From the NCBI RefSeq assembly GCF_030403505.1, contig NZ_JAUEMJ010000005.1, positions 62,001 to 126,000 of the forward strand: a stretch of 64,000 bases of DNA, read 5' to 3'. This DNA comes from Glycomyces tritici (lineage in GTDB: Bacteria > Actinomycetota > Actinomycetes > Mycobacteriales > Micromonosporaceae). Positions 1 through 10,031 of the stretch are shown piece after piece. The notes beneath the pieces were generated by a model. The model made no database searches. It had not been told where the DNA came from and was given only the letters and a program-made list of their open reading frames with translations. The number at the start of each line of letters is the position of its first letter. Positions within the stretch are counted from its first letter, which is position 1. Made by a program: the position numbers and the translations under genes.

Positions 1-1187
1 TAGATCTGCACTTGGGTGCCGTTGGTGGTGGACTGGTTCGGGACGTCCAGGCACCGGTTCGATCCGGTGCCCCGGAGCTGGCCCGAGTCGCCCCCGCCCG
101 GGTTGCCGCTCCCGCAGTCGGCGGTCGGGTTGGTGTGGTTCAGCAGCCCGAGCCGGTAAGGCAGCTGCGAGTACTCCATGCCGTTGGAGTTCGGGTTTCT
201 GCCCTGGTAGAGGTAGTCGATGTTGCACGGGTCGATCTCCATGGTCTGGTTGCCGTCCACGCGGACCGCCTCGCCGTGGCTGATGTCCTGCGTCCAGGCC
301 CCTCCTGGGAAGGAGACGTTGGCGGCGCCGGCGAACGGGTTGGACTGGGTGTTGGCCAGCGGGACCCACTGGCTGAAGTTCGCGTCGAGCCGGTTGGAGG
401 TCCAGGACCGGAAGTAGCGGGCGCCGTTGGAGCCGATGCCCTCGACGACGAGCAGGTACTGGCCGGAGTCGCCGAGCTTGTAGACGTTGGTGGCCTCGAA
501 GAGGCTCTGGTTCGGGGCCTCCATGAACAGCTCGACGTCGCCGAAGCCGTTCGGGAACTCGGCCACGGTCGTCTTGGCGCGGTAGAACTTCTGCTTGTCG
601 TTGTTGAAGTACAGGTAGCAGTTCACCTCGTCGCAGGCGATCCAGTAGTCGAGGATGTACGACGAGCCGGCGTCGGCGATGCCGTGGTTGCTCATGAAGT
701 TCTTGGGCGCGGAGGCGCTCTGCGGCTGCCCGGGGTGGGACAGGGTGGAGAAGGACGGCAGGCCGGTCTGGTAGATCAGGTACCACTGGTTGTCGGGCTC
801 GAAGTAGAACACCTGCGGGGCGGCGCGGTAGCCGCCGCCGATCGGGGTCTGGGACAGGTGGTACTGCTGCGCCTGCCCGGCCTGGGACCAGTCGGTGAAC
901 CCGCCGAAGGAGGTCAGGGACCAGCCGCCGTTGGTGTCGGCGGTGGTGGCGTAGACGTAGTACTTGCCGTCCTCCTGGACCACGGACGGGTCCTTGAGCG
1001 ACACCAGGGTCCGTCCGGGTGCGGTCTGCTGGGGGGCGACGATGGCGCCGGTCGAGCTCCACTGGAAGGAGGAGGGAAGCGGGGCGGCCTGTGCCGGGGC
1101 TGCGCTCAAGGTCGCTGCGGCGAGGGCCGCGGCCAGCGTCGTCGCCAGCAGCGCGATCCACGATCGCCATCGAGTCGGATGCCTCAT
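1..1187 (-). CDS. GH62 alpha-L-arabinofuranosidase with C-terminal CBM13 (3' end beyond window)
   Basis: Secreted enzyme expected to remove arabinofuranosyl side groups from arabinoxylan. The predicted protein starts with a Sec signal peptide (RR-W near residue 7, cleavage about residue 34 after PAQA). A five-bladed GH62 domain follows, with the LKDPSVV segment (likely general base, D near residue 66), NHGIADAG, and LFEATNVYK, which resembles the family's acid-Glu motif. A Gly-rich linker leads into a ricin-type CBM13 whose first repeat ([15 protein letters not shown]) runs off the window edge. The ATG at 1187 has a GAGAGG ribosome site about 5 nt upstream. It is divergent from the GH10 xylanase and shares its CGAAA/TTTCG operators. 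The family call is by motif recognition; GH43 is the main alternative but fits less well. Confidence 0.9.
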   Translation of the reverse strand, partial: MRHPTRWRSWIALLATTLAAALAAATLSAAPAQAAPLPSSFQWSSTGAIVAPQQTAPGRTLVSLKDPSVVQEDGKYYVYATTADTNGGWSLTSFGGFTDWSQAGQAQQYHLSQTPIGGGYRAAPQVFYFEPDNQWYLIYQTGLPSFSTLSHPGQPQSASAPKNFMSNHGIADAGSSYILDYWIACDEVNCYLYFNNDKQKFYRAKTTVAEFPNGFGDVELFMEAPNQSLFEATNVYKLGDSGQYLLVVEGIGSNGARYFRSWTSNRLDANFSQWVPLANTQSNPFAGAANVSFPGGAWTQDISHGEAVRVDGNQTMEIDPCNIDYLYQGRNPNSNGMEYSQLPYRLGLLNHTNPTADCGSGNPGGGDSGQLRGTGSNRCLDVPNQSTTNGTQVQI

Positions 1188-1243
1188 TGTTGCCTCTCTG
1201 ATCAGGTCATCTGTGTGGTTATCGCTAACAACATCAGGGTCTG

Positions 1244-1315
1244 CGAAAGTTTCGGCCCGACGGCCGAAACGTGAGATGTACACACAGGATAGCCAGACGA
1301 TTCGCCGCATGTAAA
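1244..1315 (-). promoter_or_regulatory. Promoter and operators of the GH62 gene
   Basis: On the minus strand TTTACA (1310-1315) and TATCCT (1286-1291) are 18 bp apart, predicting a start near 1279 and a leader of about 90 nt. Downstream of it lie a perfect 9-bp inverted repeat, GTTTCGGCC with a 4-nt spacer (1249-1270), and an overlapping 11-bp palindrome CGAAAGTTTCG (1244-1254). Similar CGAAA/TTTCG palindromes are known from actinobacterial xylanase promoters. The position just downstream of the start suits a roadblock repressor, most likely the LacI protein at 2993-4036. Confidence 0.6.
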
Positions 1316-1397
1316 TAGATCGATGTGAATTCGCGAGGCCGGGATCGCGGCGGGCGGCGGCGGGCGGCGGGTGCTGCGGACGGGGGCACTGTCCTAC

Positions 1398-2928
<1,531 letters not shown>

Positions 2929-2941
2929 GCCATACCCACAC

Positions 2942-2985
2942 GGATCGCCGCCCGGGACACGGCAGTGCCGCCCGGGCGGCGATCC
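2942..2985. terminator. Bidirectional terminator between xylanase and lacI-type gene
   Basis: A perfect 15-bp stem (2942-2956 with 2971-2985, arm GGATCGCCGCCCGGG) closes a 14-nt loop between two convergent genes. There is no U tract, as is common in high-GC actinobacteria. Confidence 0.75.
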
Positions 2986-2992
2986 CCTGTGG

Positions 2993-4036
2993 TCAGTCCT
3001 TCGGGGCCGGTCCCGTCGAGTCGCGGACCGTGAGGCCCGTCGCCAGCTGCAGGTGGCGGGACGCGGGCCGGGAGCCCTTCGCCATCGCCAGGACGGTGTC
3101 CACGGCCATGCGGCCCATGCCCGTGAGCGGCTGGTGCACCGAGGTGAGGCCGGGCGCGGTCCACTCGGCCTGCGGGGTGTCGTCGCATCCGGTGACCGAC
3201 AGCCGGCCCGGGACCTCGACGCCCAGTTCCTTCGCCGCGGCGAGGACGCCGATCGCGATCTCGTCGTTCCCCGAGACGACGGCGGTCGGAGGCTCCTCGA
3301 GTGCCAGGAGTTCGCGGCCGTGCCTGAATCCCGCCTCGACCGTGAACGCGTCGTGGCGGATCAGCACCTGCTCGGGTTCGAGCTCGGCCGCGTCGAGGGC
3401 GGCCCGGTACCCGTGGAAGCGCTCGGCCGAGGGGGCCGAGTTCAGCGGGCCGCCGATCCAGGCGATCCTGCGGTGGCCGAAGCGGATGAGGTGGTCGGCC
3501 GCGGAGCGCGCGCCGGCCCAGTTGGTGGCGCCGATGGTGACGACGCGGGAGTCCGCCATGCCGATCGGGTCGATCATCACGACCGGCAGCCCGGCGTCGT
3601 CCGCGGCGGCGAGCACCGCGCCGGGCGAGGCGACCGCGAGTTCGATCATGCCGATGGCGCCTGACGCCTGCTGCTGGGCGATCCACTCGCGAGCGGCCTG
3701 GGCGCTCGCCCCGGCCGAGGGGTACGGCGGCAGCCTCAGGAGCAGATCGGTCGACGCCTCGGTGGCGGCGGTGAGGATCTCCTGCAGCACGGTGCCCGCG
3801 TAAGGCGAGGCGACGAAGTCGAGCACGACCACGAGCGCCGGTTTCCGCGGCCGGTCGTGCCGCAGGGTCGTCGGCTGGTAGCCGAGCTCGGCGACCACCT
3901 CCATGACATGCTCGCGCGTGCTCGCCGACACGTCGCTGCGTCTATTGAGGACTTTCGAGACGGTCGCCGGCGAGACTCCGGCCCGCAGGGCGACGTCCGC
4001 GAGGGTGATCTTCTCGGTTCGGGGCTGCCGGCTCAC
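2993..4036 (-). CDS. LacI-family transcriptional repressor of the xylan locus
   Basis: 347-residue DNA-binding sensor. The N-terminal helix-turn-helix (residues about 9-55, with ITLADVALRAGVS and TVSKVLN) is followed by a LacI hinge and a periplasmic-binding-protein-like effector domain ending in the typical TSVHQP segment. The reading frame stays open further upstream, but the GTG at 4036 is preferred: it gives the standard spacing to the HTH and has AAAGGA upstream. It is divergent from the GH39 beta-xylosidase and flanked by TCGAAA-N3-TTTCGA palindromes, which indicates autoregulation. The effector is probably a xylo- or arabino-oligosaccharide, inferred from the neighbours only. Confidence 0.9.
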   Translation of the reverse strand: MSRQPRTEKITLADVALRAGVSPATVSKVLNRRSDVSASTREHVMEVVAELGYQPTTLRHDRPRKPALVVVLDFVASPYAGTVLQEILTAATEASTDLLLRLPPYPSAGASAQAAREWIAQQQASGAIGMIELAVASPGAVLAAADDAGLPVVMIDPIGMADSRVVTIGATNWAGARSAADHLIRFGHRRIAWIGGPLNSAPSAERFHGYRAALDAAELEPEQVLIRHDAFTVEAGFRHGRELLALEEPPTAVVSGNDEIAIGVLAAAKELGVEVPGRLSVTGCDDTPQAEWTAPGLTSVHQPLTGMGRMAVDTVLAMAKGSRPASRHLQLATGLTVRDSTGPAPKD

Positions 4037-4054
4037 CGGGAATCCTTTCGATGG

Positions 4055-4069
4055 TCGAAAACATTTCGA
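4055..4069. promoter_or_regulatory. LacI operator TCGAAA-N3-TTTCGA (site 1)
   Basis: A perfect 6+3+6 palindrome lies 19 bp upstream of the GTG of the LacI gene, so it probably covers that promoter. Rightward, it is followed by TTAGCA (4073-4078), the same order (AACATT then TTAG) seen at 24270-24293 and 27807-27831. This could be the -10 of the GH39 promoter. Confidence 0.55.
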
Positions 4070-4176
4070 TCTTAGCAGTCCTGCCGGCATGCCGCACACT
4101 GCGATGAACCGCCAGCTCGGATGCGCATTGACGGGCGTCGCCGTAAAAGGTAGCGTCGTCGGCGACCGAATACTTT

Positions 4177-4191
4177 TCGAAATAGTTTCGA
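4177..4191. promoter_or_regulatory. LacI operator TCGAAA-N3-TTTCGA (site 2)
   Basis: Second perfect palindrome of the same 6+3+6 design, 107 bp (about ten helical turns) from site 1 measured start to start minus 15. It ends on the A of a possible GH39 start codon (4191). Paired sites in phase would allow repression by looping. Confidence 0.55.
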
Positions 4192-4223
4192 TGAGTGATC
4201 TGCGCTCCGAACGAAGTGGCACC

Positions 4224-5855
4224 ATGACAAGCGACCCCACACCCCCCATCTCCATCGACGGCCGGCCGTGCGACGAGACCGCCCTGCCGCACGTCTGGAG
4301 CGAGTGCGTCGGCGCCGGAAGGGCCAACGAGGGCCTCCGCGCGGACTGGCAGCGGCAGTTCGCCGAAGCCGTCGACACCCTCGGCTTCAAGTACCTCCGC
4401 TTCCACGGCGTCTTCCACGACGACATGTTCGTCTACCGCGAGAGCTACGGCGGCGGCTTCGGCCCCGACTCCCCTCTGGACGAACCGGCATACACGTTCA
4501 GCTACGTGGACAAGGTCTTCGACTTCATCCTCGAGAGCGGCGCCCGTCCCTTCGTGGAACTCGGCTTCATGCCCCGCGCGCTCGCGACCCAGACCGAGAC
4601 GCTGTTCTGGTGGCGCGCGCACTGCAGCCCGCCCAAGGACATGACCCGCTGGGTCGAACTGGTGACCCGGACCGTGGAGCACTGGATCGACCGGTACGGG
4701 ATCGACGAGGTCCGCCAGTGGCGGTTCGAGGTGTGGAACGAGCCGAACCTCGTGCCCCACTTCTGGACCGGGACGCGGACGCAGTACTTCGAGCTGTACG
4801 AGGCGACCGCGGTGGCGATCAAGGAGATCGACCCCGGCCTGCTGGTCGGCGGGCCCTCCACCAGCGTCTTCGTGCCCGACGACCGGTACAAGGGCGAGAC
4901 CCAGGACCGCTCCAAGGAGCACGCGACCGCCGCCGCGGACGACGTGGACGCGCTCGAGTGGCGCCCGGTGTGGATCGAGGAGTTCATGACCTGGTGCGAG
5001 CAGCGGCAGGTCCCGATCGACTTCATCTCGACCCACACCTACCCGACCGACTACGCGTTCGACGCGAACGGCGTGGGCGTGCCCCTCTCGCGCTACATCG
5101 ACGCCACCCGCGACGACCTCGCCCTCCTGCGCGGGCTCATCGCCGACAGCGCGTTCCCCGACGCGGAAGTCCACATCACGGAGTGGTCGACCTCCCCGTC
5201 TTCGCGCGACCGCATGCACGACACCGTGTTCGCGGCGGCCTCGATCACCCGCTCGCTCCTGCAGTGCGCGACGCTCGCCGAGTCGATCTCCTACTGGGCC
5301 TTCACCGACGTCTTCGAGGAGGGCGGCGCCGGCATCGGCCCCTTCCACGGCGGCTTCGGCCTGGTCAACGAGCACGGCATCCACAAGCCGACCTTCCACG
5401 CCTTCACCATGCTCAACCGCCTCGGCGACCGGCTGCTCCTCTCGACACCGCACGGCGTCGTGACCCGCGACGGCCGCACCTCGGCGGTGTCGGCCGTGTT
5501 CTTCAACTACCCCGAAGACATGGGGACGAGGTCGATCGGCTCGGCGAACTCCTACGAGGAGACGCGCCACCTCGCCGGGCAGGGGCCGAGCAGGAGGATC
5601 CGCCACTCGATCGCCGGGCTCGAACCGGGGACGACGTTCCTCGTCGAGGCCGTCGACTGGGACCACGGGAACCCCGCCGAGGCCTGGTTCGCGATGGGCA
5701 GTCCGGTCAACTTGTCCCGCAACGAGACCCGGCACCTGGCCGCGGTCGCCGACGCGCTCCTGCGGGACACCCTCACCGTCCCCGAGTCCGGCGTCCTCGA
5801 GCTCGACGTCGACCTCGCCCCCTGGGCCGTGATGTCCCTGCGGCAGGCGGACTGA
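4224..5855 (+). CDS. GH39 beta-xylosidase, intracellular
   Basis: Expected to release xylose from short xylo-oligosaccharides in the cytoplasm, since no signal peptide is present. The (beta/alpha)8 domain shows the GH39 acid/base motif WNEPN (E173) and the nucleophile motif ITEWS (E320). Other family landmarks are FKYLRFHG near residue 55 and STHTYP near 269. A beta-sandwich C-terminus follows, giving 543 residues, normal for the family. The ATG at 4224 is chosen; an in-frame ATG at 4191 would add 11 residues, but it abuts the operator and has no ribosome site. It is divergent from its presumed LacI repressor. It completes the arabinoxylan set: GH62 debranching, GH10 endo-cleavage, GH39 finishing. 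Confidence 0.88.
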   Translation: MTSDPTPPISIDGRPCDETALPHVWSECVGAGRANEGLRADWQRQFAEAVDTLGFKYLRFHGVFHDDMFVYRESYGGGFGPDSPLDEPAYTFSYVDKVFDFILESGARPFVELGFMPRALATQTETLFWWRAHCSPPKDMTRWVELVTRTVEHWIDRYGIDEVRQWRFEVWNEPNLVPHFWTGTRTQYFELYEATAVAIKEIDPGLLVGGPSTSVFVPDDRYKGETQDRSKEHATAAADDVDALEWRPVWIEEFMTWCEQRQVPIDFISTHTYPTDYAFDANGVGVPLSRYIDATRDDLALLRGLIADSAFPDAEVHITEWSTSPSSRDRMHDTVFAAASITRSLLQCATLAESISYWAFTDVFEEGGAGIGPFHGGFGLVNEHGIHKPTFHAFTMLNRLGDRLLLSTPHGVVTRDGRTSAVSAVFFNYPEDMGTRSIGSANSYEETRHLAGQGPSRRIRHSIAGLEPGTTFLVEAVDWDHGNPAEAWFAMGSPVNLSRNETRHLAAVADALLRDTLTVPESGVLELDVDLAPWAVMSLRQAD

Positions 5856-5938
5856 CCGCTCGGGCGGTGCGGGCGTGCGCTCGTCCGGCCTGCCGATGAG
5901 GCTGGTGCGGAGAGGACGCGGCTTCACAGCGCAGTCGC

Positions 5939-5966
5939 CGCCTCGGCCGCAGACGCGACCGAGGCG
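5939..5966 (-). terminator. Hairpin after the membrane protein gene
   Basis: An 8-bp perfect stem (CGCCTCGG, 5939-5946, with 5959-5966) and a 12-nt loop lie 6 nt past the leftward stop codon, between convergent genes. Confidence 0.5.
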
Positions 5967-5972
5967 GGTCCG

Positions 5973-7487
5973 CTAGCGCGCGTACTCCTGCGGGTCGTAG
6001 ACCGGCGCGGGCAGCGAGGCGGCGAGGGCTACCAGGTCGTCGTAGGCGTACCCGTCGACCTCGCCGTCGACCATCGTCTCGTAGGAGACCGCCCAGCCGG
6101 CCGGGTCGTACACGACCACCCAGGTCGAGACGCTGTCGCCGATGCCGAAGACGCGGGTGGCGACCAGCCGTCCGTCCACTTCGGTCTCCGTGCAGACGTC
6201 GTCCTTGTCGTCGCCCGGCCCGCCGCAGTCGAGCAGGTACGCCTCGGCGCCCGACCCCTCGGGCCGGAGCCCCGGCAGCCAGCCGCCGGGCAGGTAGTAC
6301 CGCACGGAGGCGTCCACGGGGGTGCCCGTGTCGTCGTCCATCGGCAGGGCGTAGCTGGCGAGGTAGGTGCGCTGCGCGGTGTCGCCGGAATGGAGCTGGT
6401 TCGGCTGCTGGGAGAGGAGCTCGACGCCGGGGTGGATCGTGTCGATCGCGTCGGTGGCGGCTTCGAGGCTGGCCTGCGCGTCCGCGGCGGCCGTGGTCAC
6501 CCACGCCTCGTCGTACTCCCAGCCCGGCGGGAATTCGAGCAGGTCCTCCACCGGCTGGAGTTCGCTGGTGTCGTAGTCGATCTCGGGCATCGCGAGCATC
6601 GCCGCGCGCAGCTCCTCCACGGTGAGGTCGCGGCCCTGGCCCTCGCAGTCGAGGTCCCACTCGGACCGCAGCGCCGACCCGTTGGGGTAGACGACCGCGG
6701 CCTCCAGTGCGCAGCCGTGGTCGGCGACCATGAGCGTGCGGCCGTCGCCCAGGTCCTCAGTGGTGAACTCGGGGGCGTCACCGGTCCAGGAGGCCTCGTC
6801 GCTGATGAGGTGCTGCGGGAACCCGACGTCGCCCGTGGGGCCGGGCTCGGCGGTCCACCCGCCCGGCTGCAGCGCGGTGACGGTGAAGGCGGGGCGCATG
6901 GCCTCCTCGTCGCCGTCCCTGGCGATGTAGCCGCGCAGGCGGACCTGGCCGCCGTTGCCCGTGGAGGTCCAGGGCTCGAACTGGAGCGGCAGGTTGTGGA
7001 AGCCCAGTTCGGACCGCGCCTCGTAGTAGCCGATGCCGAACTCCTCCATCAGGGATTCCACCGTCGCGTCCGAAGACGGCTCCTCGTCGAGCCGCGCCGC
7101 GTCCAGGAAGCCCCCGTCGACCGCGAGGGCGCCGAACACCTCGGTCGCGGCCTCCTGCAGTTCTGGTTGGGGCACAGCCCATTCACCGCTCTGGTCGCCG
7201 GGGTATCCGGCGTGCGCCGGATCGAACCCGAAGCCCTGGTCCGCCGCGACATCCTGCCGCTCTTCGGTTTCGGGACCGGGGCCCGGCAGCCCGGTGATCG
7301 ACAGGGCGAGCACGGCGGCGACCGCGCAGACGCCGGCCGCGGCCGCACCGGCGACGGCGGCGCGGTTCCGCCGGCGCGCTCGGCGGCCGTCCCGCATCAC
7401 CCGTTTGATGTCCAGGGGGGTGCCTGGCGGCGGGTCGTCGGGCCTCGCCTCGGCGAACACGGTTGCGACGTCGTCCTGCGGGTTCAC
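5973..7487 (-). CDS. Single-pass membrane protein paired with an ECF sigma factor
   Basis: 504-residue protein of unknown function. It has a cytoplasmic N-terminus of about 45 residues with a basic stretch (DGRRARRRNR), one transmembrane helix (about residues 46-68, Ala/Val/Leu rich) and a roughly 430-residue acidic extracytoplasmic region. That region ends in two related beta-rich segments, each with a VVYxPxG-type motif. The GTG at 7487 lies 16 nt after the sigma-factor stop, so the two are an operon. The topology and position suggest a sensor or anti-sigma role, but the N-terminus lacks the zinc-binding HxxxCxxC motif of ZAS anti-sigma factors. The function is therefore an inference from context only. 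Confidence 0.65.
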   Translation of the reverse strand: MNPQDDVATVFAEARPDDPPPGTPLDIKRVMRDGRRARRRNRAAVAGAAAAGVCAVAAVLALSITGLPGPGPETEERQDVAADQGFGFDPAHAGYPGDQSGEWAVPQPELQEAATEVFGALAVDGGFLDAARLDEEPSSDATVESLMEEFGIGYYEARSELGFHNLPLQFEPWTSTGNGGQVRLRGYIARDGDEEAMRPAFTVTALQPGGWTAEPGPTGDVGFPQHLISDEASWTGDAPEFTTEDLGDGRTLMVADHGCALEAAVVYPNGSALRSEWDLDCEGQGRDLTVEELRAAMLAMPEIDYDTSELQPVEDLLEFPPGWEYDEAWVTTAAADAQASLEAATDAIDTIHPGVELLSQQPNQLHSGDTAQRTYLASYALPMDDDTGTPVDASVRYYLPGGWLPGLRPEGSGAEAYLLDCGGPGDDKDDVCTETEVDGRLVATRVFGIGDSVSTWVVVYDPAGWAVSYETMVDGEVDGYAYDDLVALAASLPAPVYDPQEYAR

Positions 7488-7503
7488 TGGGCAACGATTC
7501 CTT

Positions 7504-8019
7504 TCATCTGGTCGGCGTGAGGGCGGCGGTCTCGGACAGCAGGCGGCGCAGCTTGGCCAGCCCCCTTGAGGACTGGCTCTTGACGGTCCCCGCGGAGCAG
7601 CCCATGGCCTCGGCGGTCTCCGCGACCGACAACTGCTCCCAGTACCGCAGGACGAGCGTGGCCCGCTCCCGCGGCGTGAGGAGGTGGAGCGATCTGGTGA
7701 TGGTGAGCCGCAGGTCGACCTCCTCCTGGGGGCGGTCGACGGCCTGCACCGGCACCGTTTCCGCGGTCCGCTCGCGGCGCACCCACGACAGGCGGCGCTG
7801 CGAGAAGAACACATTGGTCACGATGCGGCGCGTGTAGGCGGCGGCGCCGCCGGGCTCGACGCGGTGCCAGGCGGTGAACAGCTTCGTCAGCGCCTTCTGC
7901 ACGATGTCGTCGGCCTCGTGCCAGTCCCCGCACAGGTAGTACGCGTACCGCTGGAGGCCGTCGCGTTGTGCGAGCGCGAAGGCCTCGAACTCGGCCTCGT
8001 GCCGTTCCCTGTTCTTCAC
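7504..8019 (-). CDS. ECF RNA polymerase sigma factor, SigE-like family
   Basis: 171-residue extracytoplasmic-function sigma factor. Region 2 is seen in EADDIVQKALTKLFTAW (residues about 35-51). Region 4 is seen in LTPRERATLVLRYWEQLSV with an HTH (AETAEAMGCSAGTVKSQ, about 130-150). Spacing and length match the short SigE-type group common in actinomycetes. The GTG at 8019 has AAAGAGG about 5 nt upstream. It is followed at once by the membrane protein gene, its probable signal-receiving partner. Target promoters cannot be told from this window. Confidence 0.9.
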   Translation of the reverse strand: MKNRERHEAEFEAFALAQRDGLQRYAYYLCGDWHEADDIVQKALTKLFTAWHRVEPGGAAAYTRRIVTNVFFSQRRLSWVRRERTAETVPVQAVDRPQEEVDLRLTITRSLHLLTPRERATLVLRYWEQLSVAETAEAMGCSAGTVKSQSSRGLAKLRRLLSETAALTPTR

Positions 8020-8166
8020 TGGGCCTCTTTCGGATGACGGGTAGGGAGCCCGGCCCCGCCCGTTGCAGGTGGATGGAGCGAAGCCCGGCGATGTCAGTAC
8101 TCCGCCGGCGGGGGTCTCGTTGTCGATCCGCCCCGATTATTTCTCCGGACGGCCCCGGGGTCTGTC

Positions 8167-9090
8167 CTAGGCCGCCTTCGCGCCGCCGTCGAGGGCGTCC
8201 AGGCGCTCCCGGGCCTCGGCCGGGACGGCGGCGTGGTCGTCCATGTCCGCCCACGGGTCGGTCTTGCGGGCGAGGCGCCTGCCGATCGAGGCGGTGGTGT
8301 ATCCGTCCGGAGTGGAGCGTCCGAGTTCGCTCCAGTCGAGCGGGGTCGCGACCGCGGCGCCGGGGCGGGCCCGCAGCGAGTAGGGCGCGACGAAGGTCTG
8401 GCCGTAGCCGTTGCGGTTGGCGTCCAGGAAGATCCGGTCGCCGCGCTGGTTCTTGCGGAAGGCGGTGGTCAGCCGCTCCGGGTCGGCGGCGGCGAGGCGG
8501 TCGGTGATGCCGCCCGCGAGCGCGCGCACGAACCCGAAATCGGCGGAGCGGTCGAGCGGCGTGACCACGTGGTAGCCGCGCCCGCCCGTGGCCTGCAGGA
8601 ACGGTGTCAGGCCGATCTCGGTGCAGAGGTCCCTGGCGCGCCGCGCGACCGAGCGGAGCTCGGCGACCGTGACGCCCGCGGGCGGGTCGATGTCGATCAC
8701 GAGCCGGTCGGGGCGCTCGATGTCGGGGGTCGTCGCGGTCCAGATGTGGAACTCGATGGCGGTGAGGTTCGCGAGGTACAGCAGGGTCGCGGCCTCGTCG
8801 CAGACCACATAGGGGTCGGACCCCTCGGAGCGCTTGTGCGCGATCTCGACCACGTGCATCCACTCGGGCAGGCCCGCCGGGTGCTTCTGGAAGAACCCCT
8901 CGGTCCCGATCCCGTGCGGGTAGCGGCGCAGGGTCAGCGGGCGTCCGGCCAGGTGGGGGACCATCGCCTCGGCGACGGTGCCGTAGTGGAGGAGCATGTC
9001 GCCCTTGCTCACATGGTCGTCCGGGAACAGCTCCTTGTCGAGGCTGGAGACGTTGATGTCGCGGTCGGCGACGTGGAGTACCGGTGCCAT
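8167..9090 (-). CDS. LigD-type polymerase domain protein (archaeo-eukaryotic primase fold)
   Basis: Stand-alone 307-residue NHEJ polymerase expected to fill or extend ends at double-strand breaks. The metal-binding motif IDIDPP carries the two catalytic Asp; GGRGYHV follows, and TAIEFHIWTAT and FRKNQRGDRIF are also typical of LigD-POL. The N-terminal LDKELFPDD and LTLRRYPHG segments match the family. The ATG at 9090 overlaps the ligase stop by one base (TGATG), so translation is coupled. It is the third gene of a leftward PE-LIG-POL operon. In most bacteria these domains are one polypeptide; here each is a separate gene with all key motifs intact. Confidence 0.92.
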   Translation of the reverse strand: MAPVLHVADRDINVSSLDKELFPDDHVSKGDMLLHYGTVAEAMVPHLAGRPLTLRRYPHGIGTEGFFQKHPAGLPEWMHVVEIAHKRSEGSDPYVVCDEAATLLYLANLTAIEFHIWTATTPDIERPDRLVIDIDPPAGVTVAELRSVARRARDLCTEIGLTPFLQATGGRGYHVVTPLDRSADFGFVRALAGGITDRLAAADPERLTTAFRKNQRGDRIFLDANRNGYGQTFVAPYSLRARPGAAVATPLDWSELGRSTPDGYTTASIGRRLARKTDPWADMDDHAAVPAEARERLDALDGGAKAA

Positions 9091-10031
9091 CAGCGCGTCT
9101 CCCTCACTACCTCGCGGGCGGGCTTGTCGACGCGCTCGCCGCGGTAGCGGGGGTGGCGCAGCATCCCGTCGGGGGTCCACTCGCTGAACCCCACCTGCAC
9201 CACCGGCTCGGGGCGGATCCAGTGCGCGCCCTTCTCATGCACGGGGTCGGCGAACGGCTTCTCGTCCTGTGCCAAGGCGTCCATGCGCTTTCGCAGCGCG
9301 CGCAGGGTGCGCTCGTCGTACCCGGTGCCGACCTTGCCCGCGTACCGCAGCGTCCCGGGTTCGGCGTAGTAGCCGACGAGGAGCGCCCCGAACCCGGCGC
9401 GCGAGCCCTGCGGATCGGTGAAGCCGCCGACCACGAACTCCTGGTCGCGCACGCATTTGAACTTGAGCCAGTCCTTCGACCGGCCCGCGTGGTACCGCGA
9501 GTTCGCGCGCTTGGCGATGAGCCCTTCCCAGCCGCGCTCGCAGGCCTGCTTGAAGAACGCCTCGCCGTCGGTGTTGCGGTGGACCGAGTAGCGCAGCGGG
9601 TCGCGATAGTCGAAGGCCGCGCGCAGGAGGCGCTTGCGGTCGCGCAGCGGCTCCCGTCTCAGGTCCTCGCCGTCGAAGGAGAGGAGGTCGAACAGGTAGT
9701 AGTAGACCTCGACGCCGGTGGCGGCGATGCGGGCGGCGCCGGTGAGGTGGATGCGCGGCTGGAGGCGGGCGAAGCTGGTCATCCGGCCGTCGAAGGCGAC
9801 GATCTCGCCGTCGGCCGCGAACCGGGGGCCGCCGAGCGCTTCGAGGGCGTCGACGAGTTCGGGGAAGCGCTCGTCGAGGCGGTTCCCGTTGCGCGACCAG
9901 AGTTCGGGTCGGCCGCCGTCGCGGGTGGCGAGGGCGCGCATGCCGTCGAGCTTGCGCTCGTACAGCCAGTCCCCGCTGGAGAACCGGCGCTCGGTGAGGC
10001 TCGCCGTCATGAGCTCCTGGAAGCCGGTCAT
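9090..10031 (-). CDS. ATP-dependent DNA ligase (LigD ligase domain, stand-alone)
   Basis: 313-residue ligase that seals nicks after end joining. The nucleotidyltransferase motif KLDG places the AMP-accepting Lys at residue 27. Further motifs are DGEIVAFD, the LFDLLSFDGE segment, EGLIAKR and DWLKFKC. An OB-fold domain follows (VGGFTDPQG onward). The ATG at 10031 overlaps the preceding gene's stop in an ATGA (4 nt), and its own stop overlaps the polymerase start. There is no sign of decay. Separate LIG and POL proteins are known from some actinomycetes; having PE separate as well is less usual. Confidence 0.93.
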   Translation of the reverse strand: MTGFQELMTASLTERRFSSGDWLYERKLDGMRALATRDGGRPELWSRNGNRLDERFPELVDALEALGGPRFAADGEIVAFDGRMTSFARLQPRIHLTGAARIAATGVEVYYYLFDLLSFDGEDLRREPLRDRKRLLRAAFDYRDPLRYSVHRNTDGEAFFKQACERGWEGLIAKRANSRYHAGRSKDWLKFKCVRDQEFVVGGFTDPQGSRAGFGALLVGYYAEPGTLRYAGKVGTGYDERTLRALRKRMDALAQDEKPFADPVHEKGAHWIRPEPVVQVGFSEWTPDGMLRHPRYRGERVDKPAREVVRETR

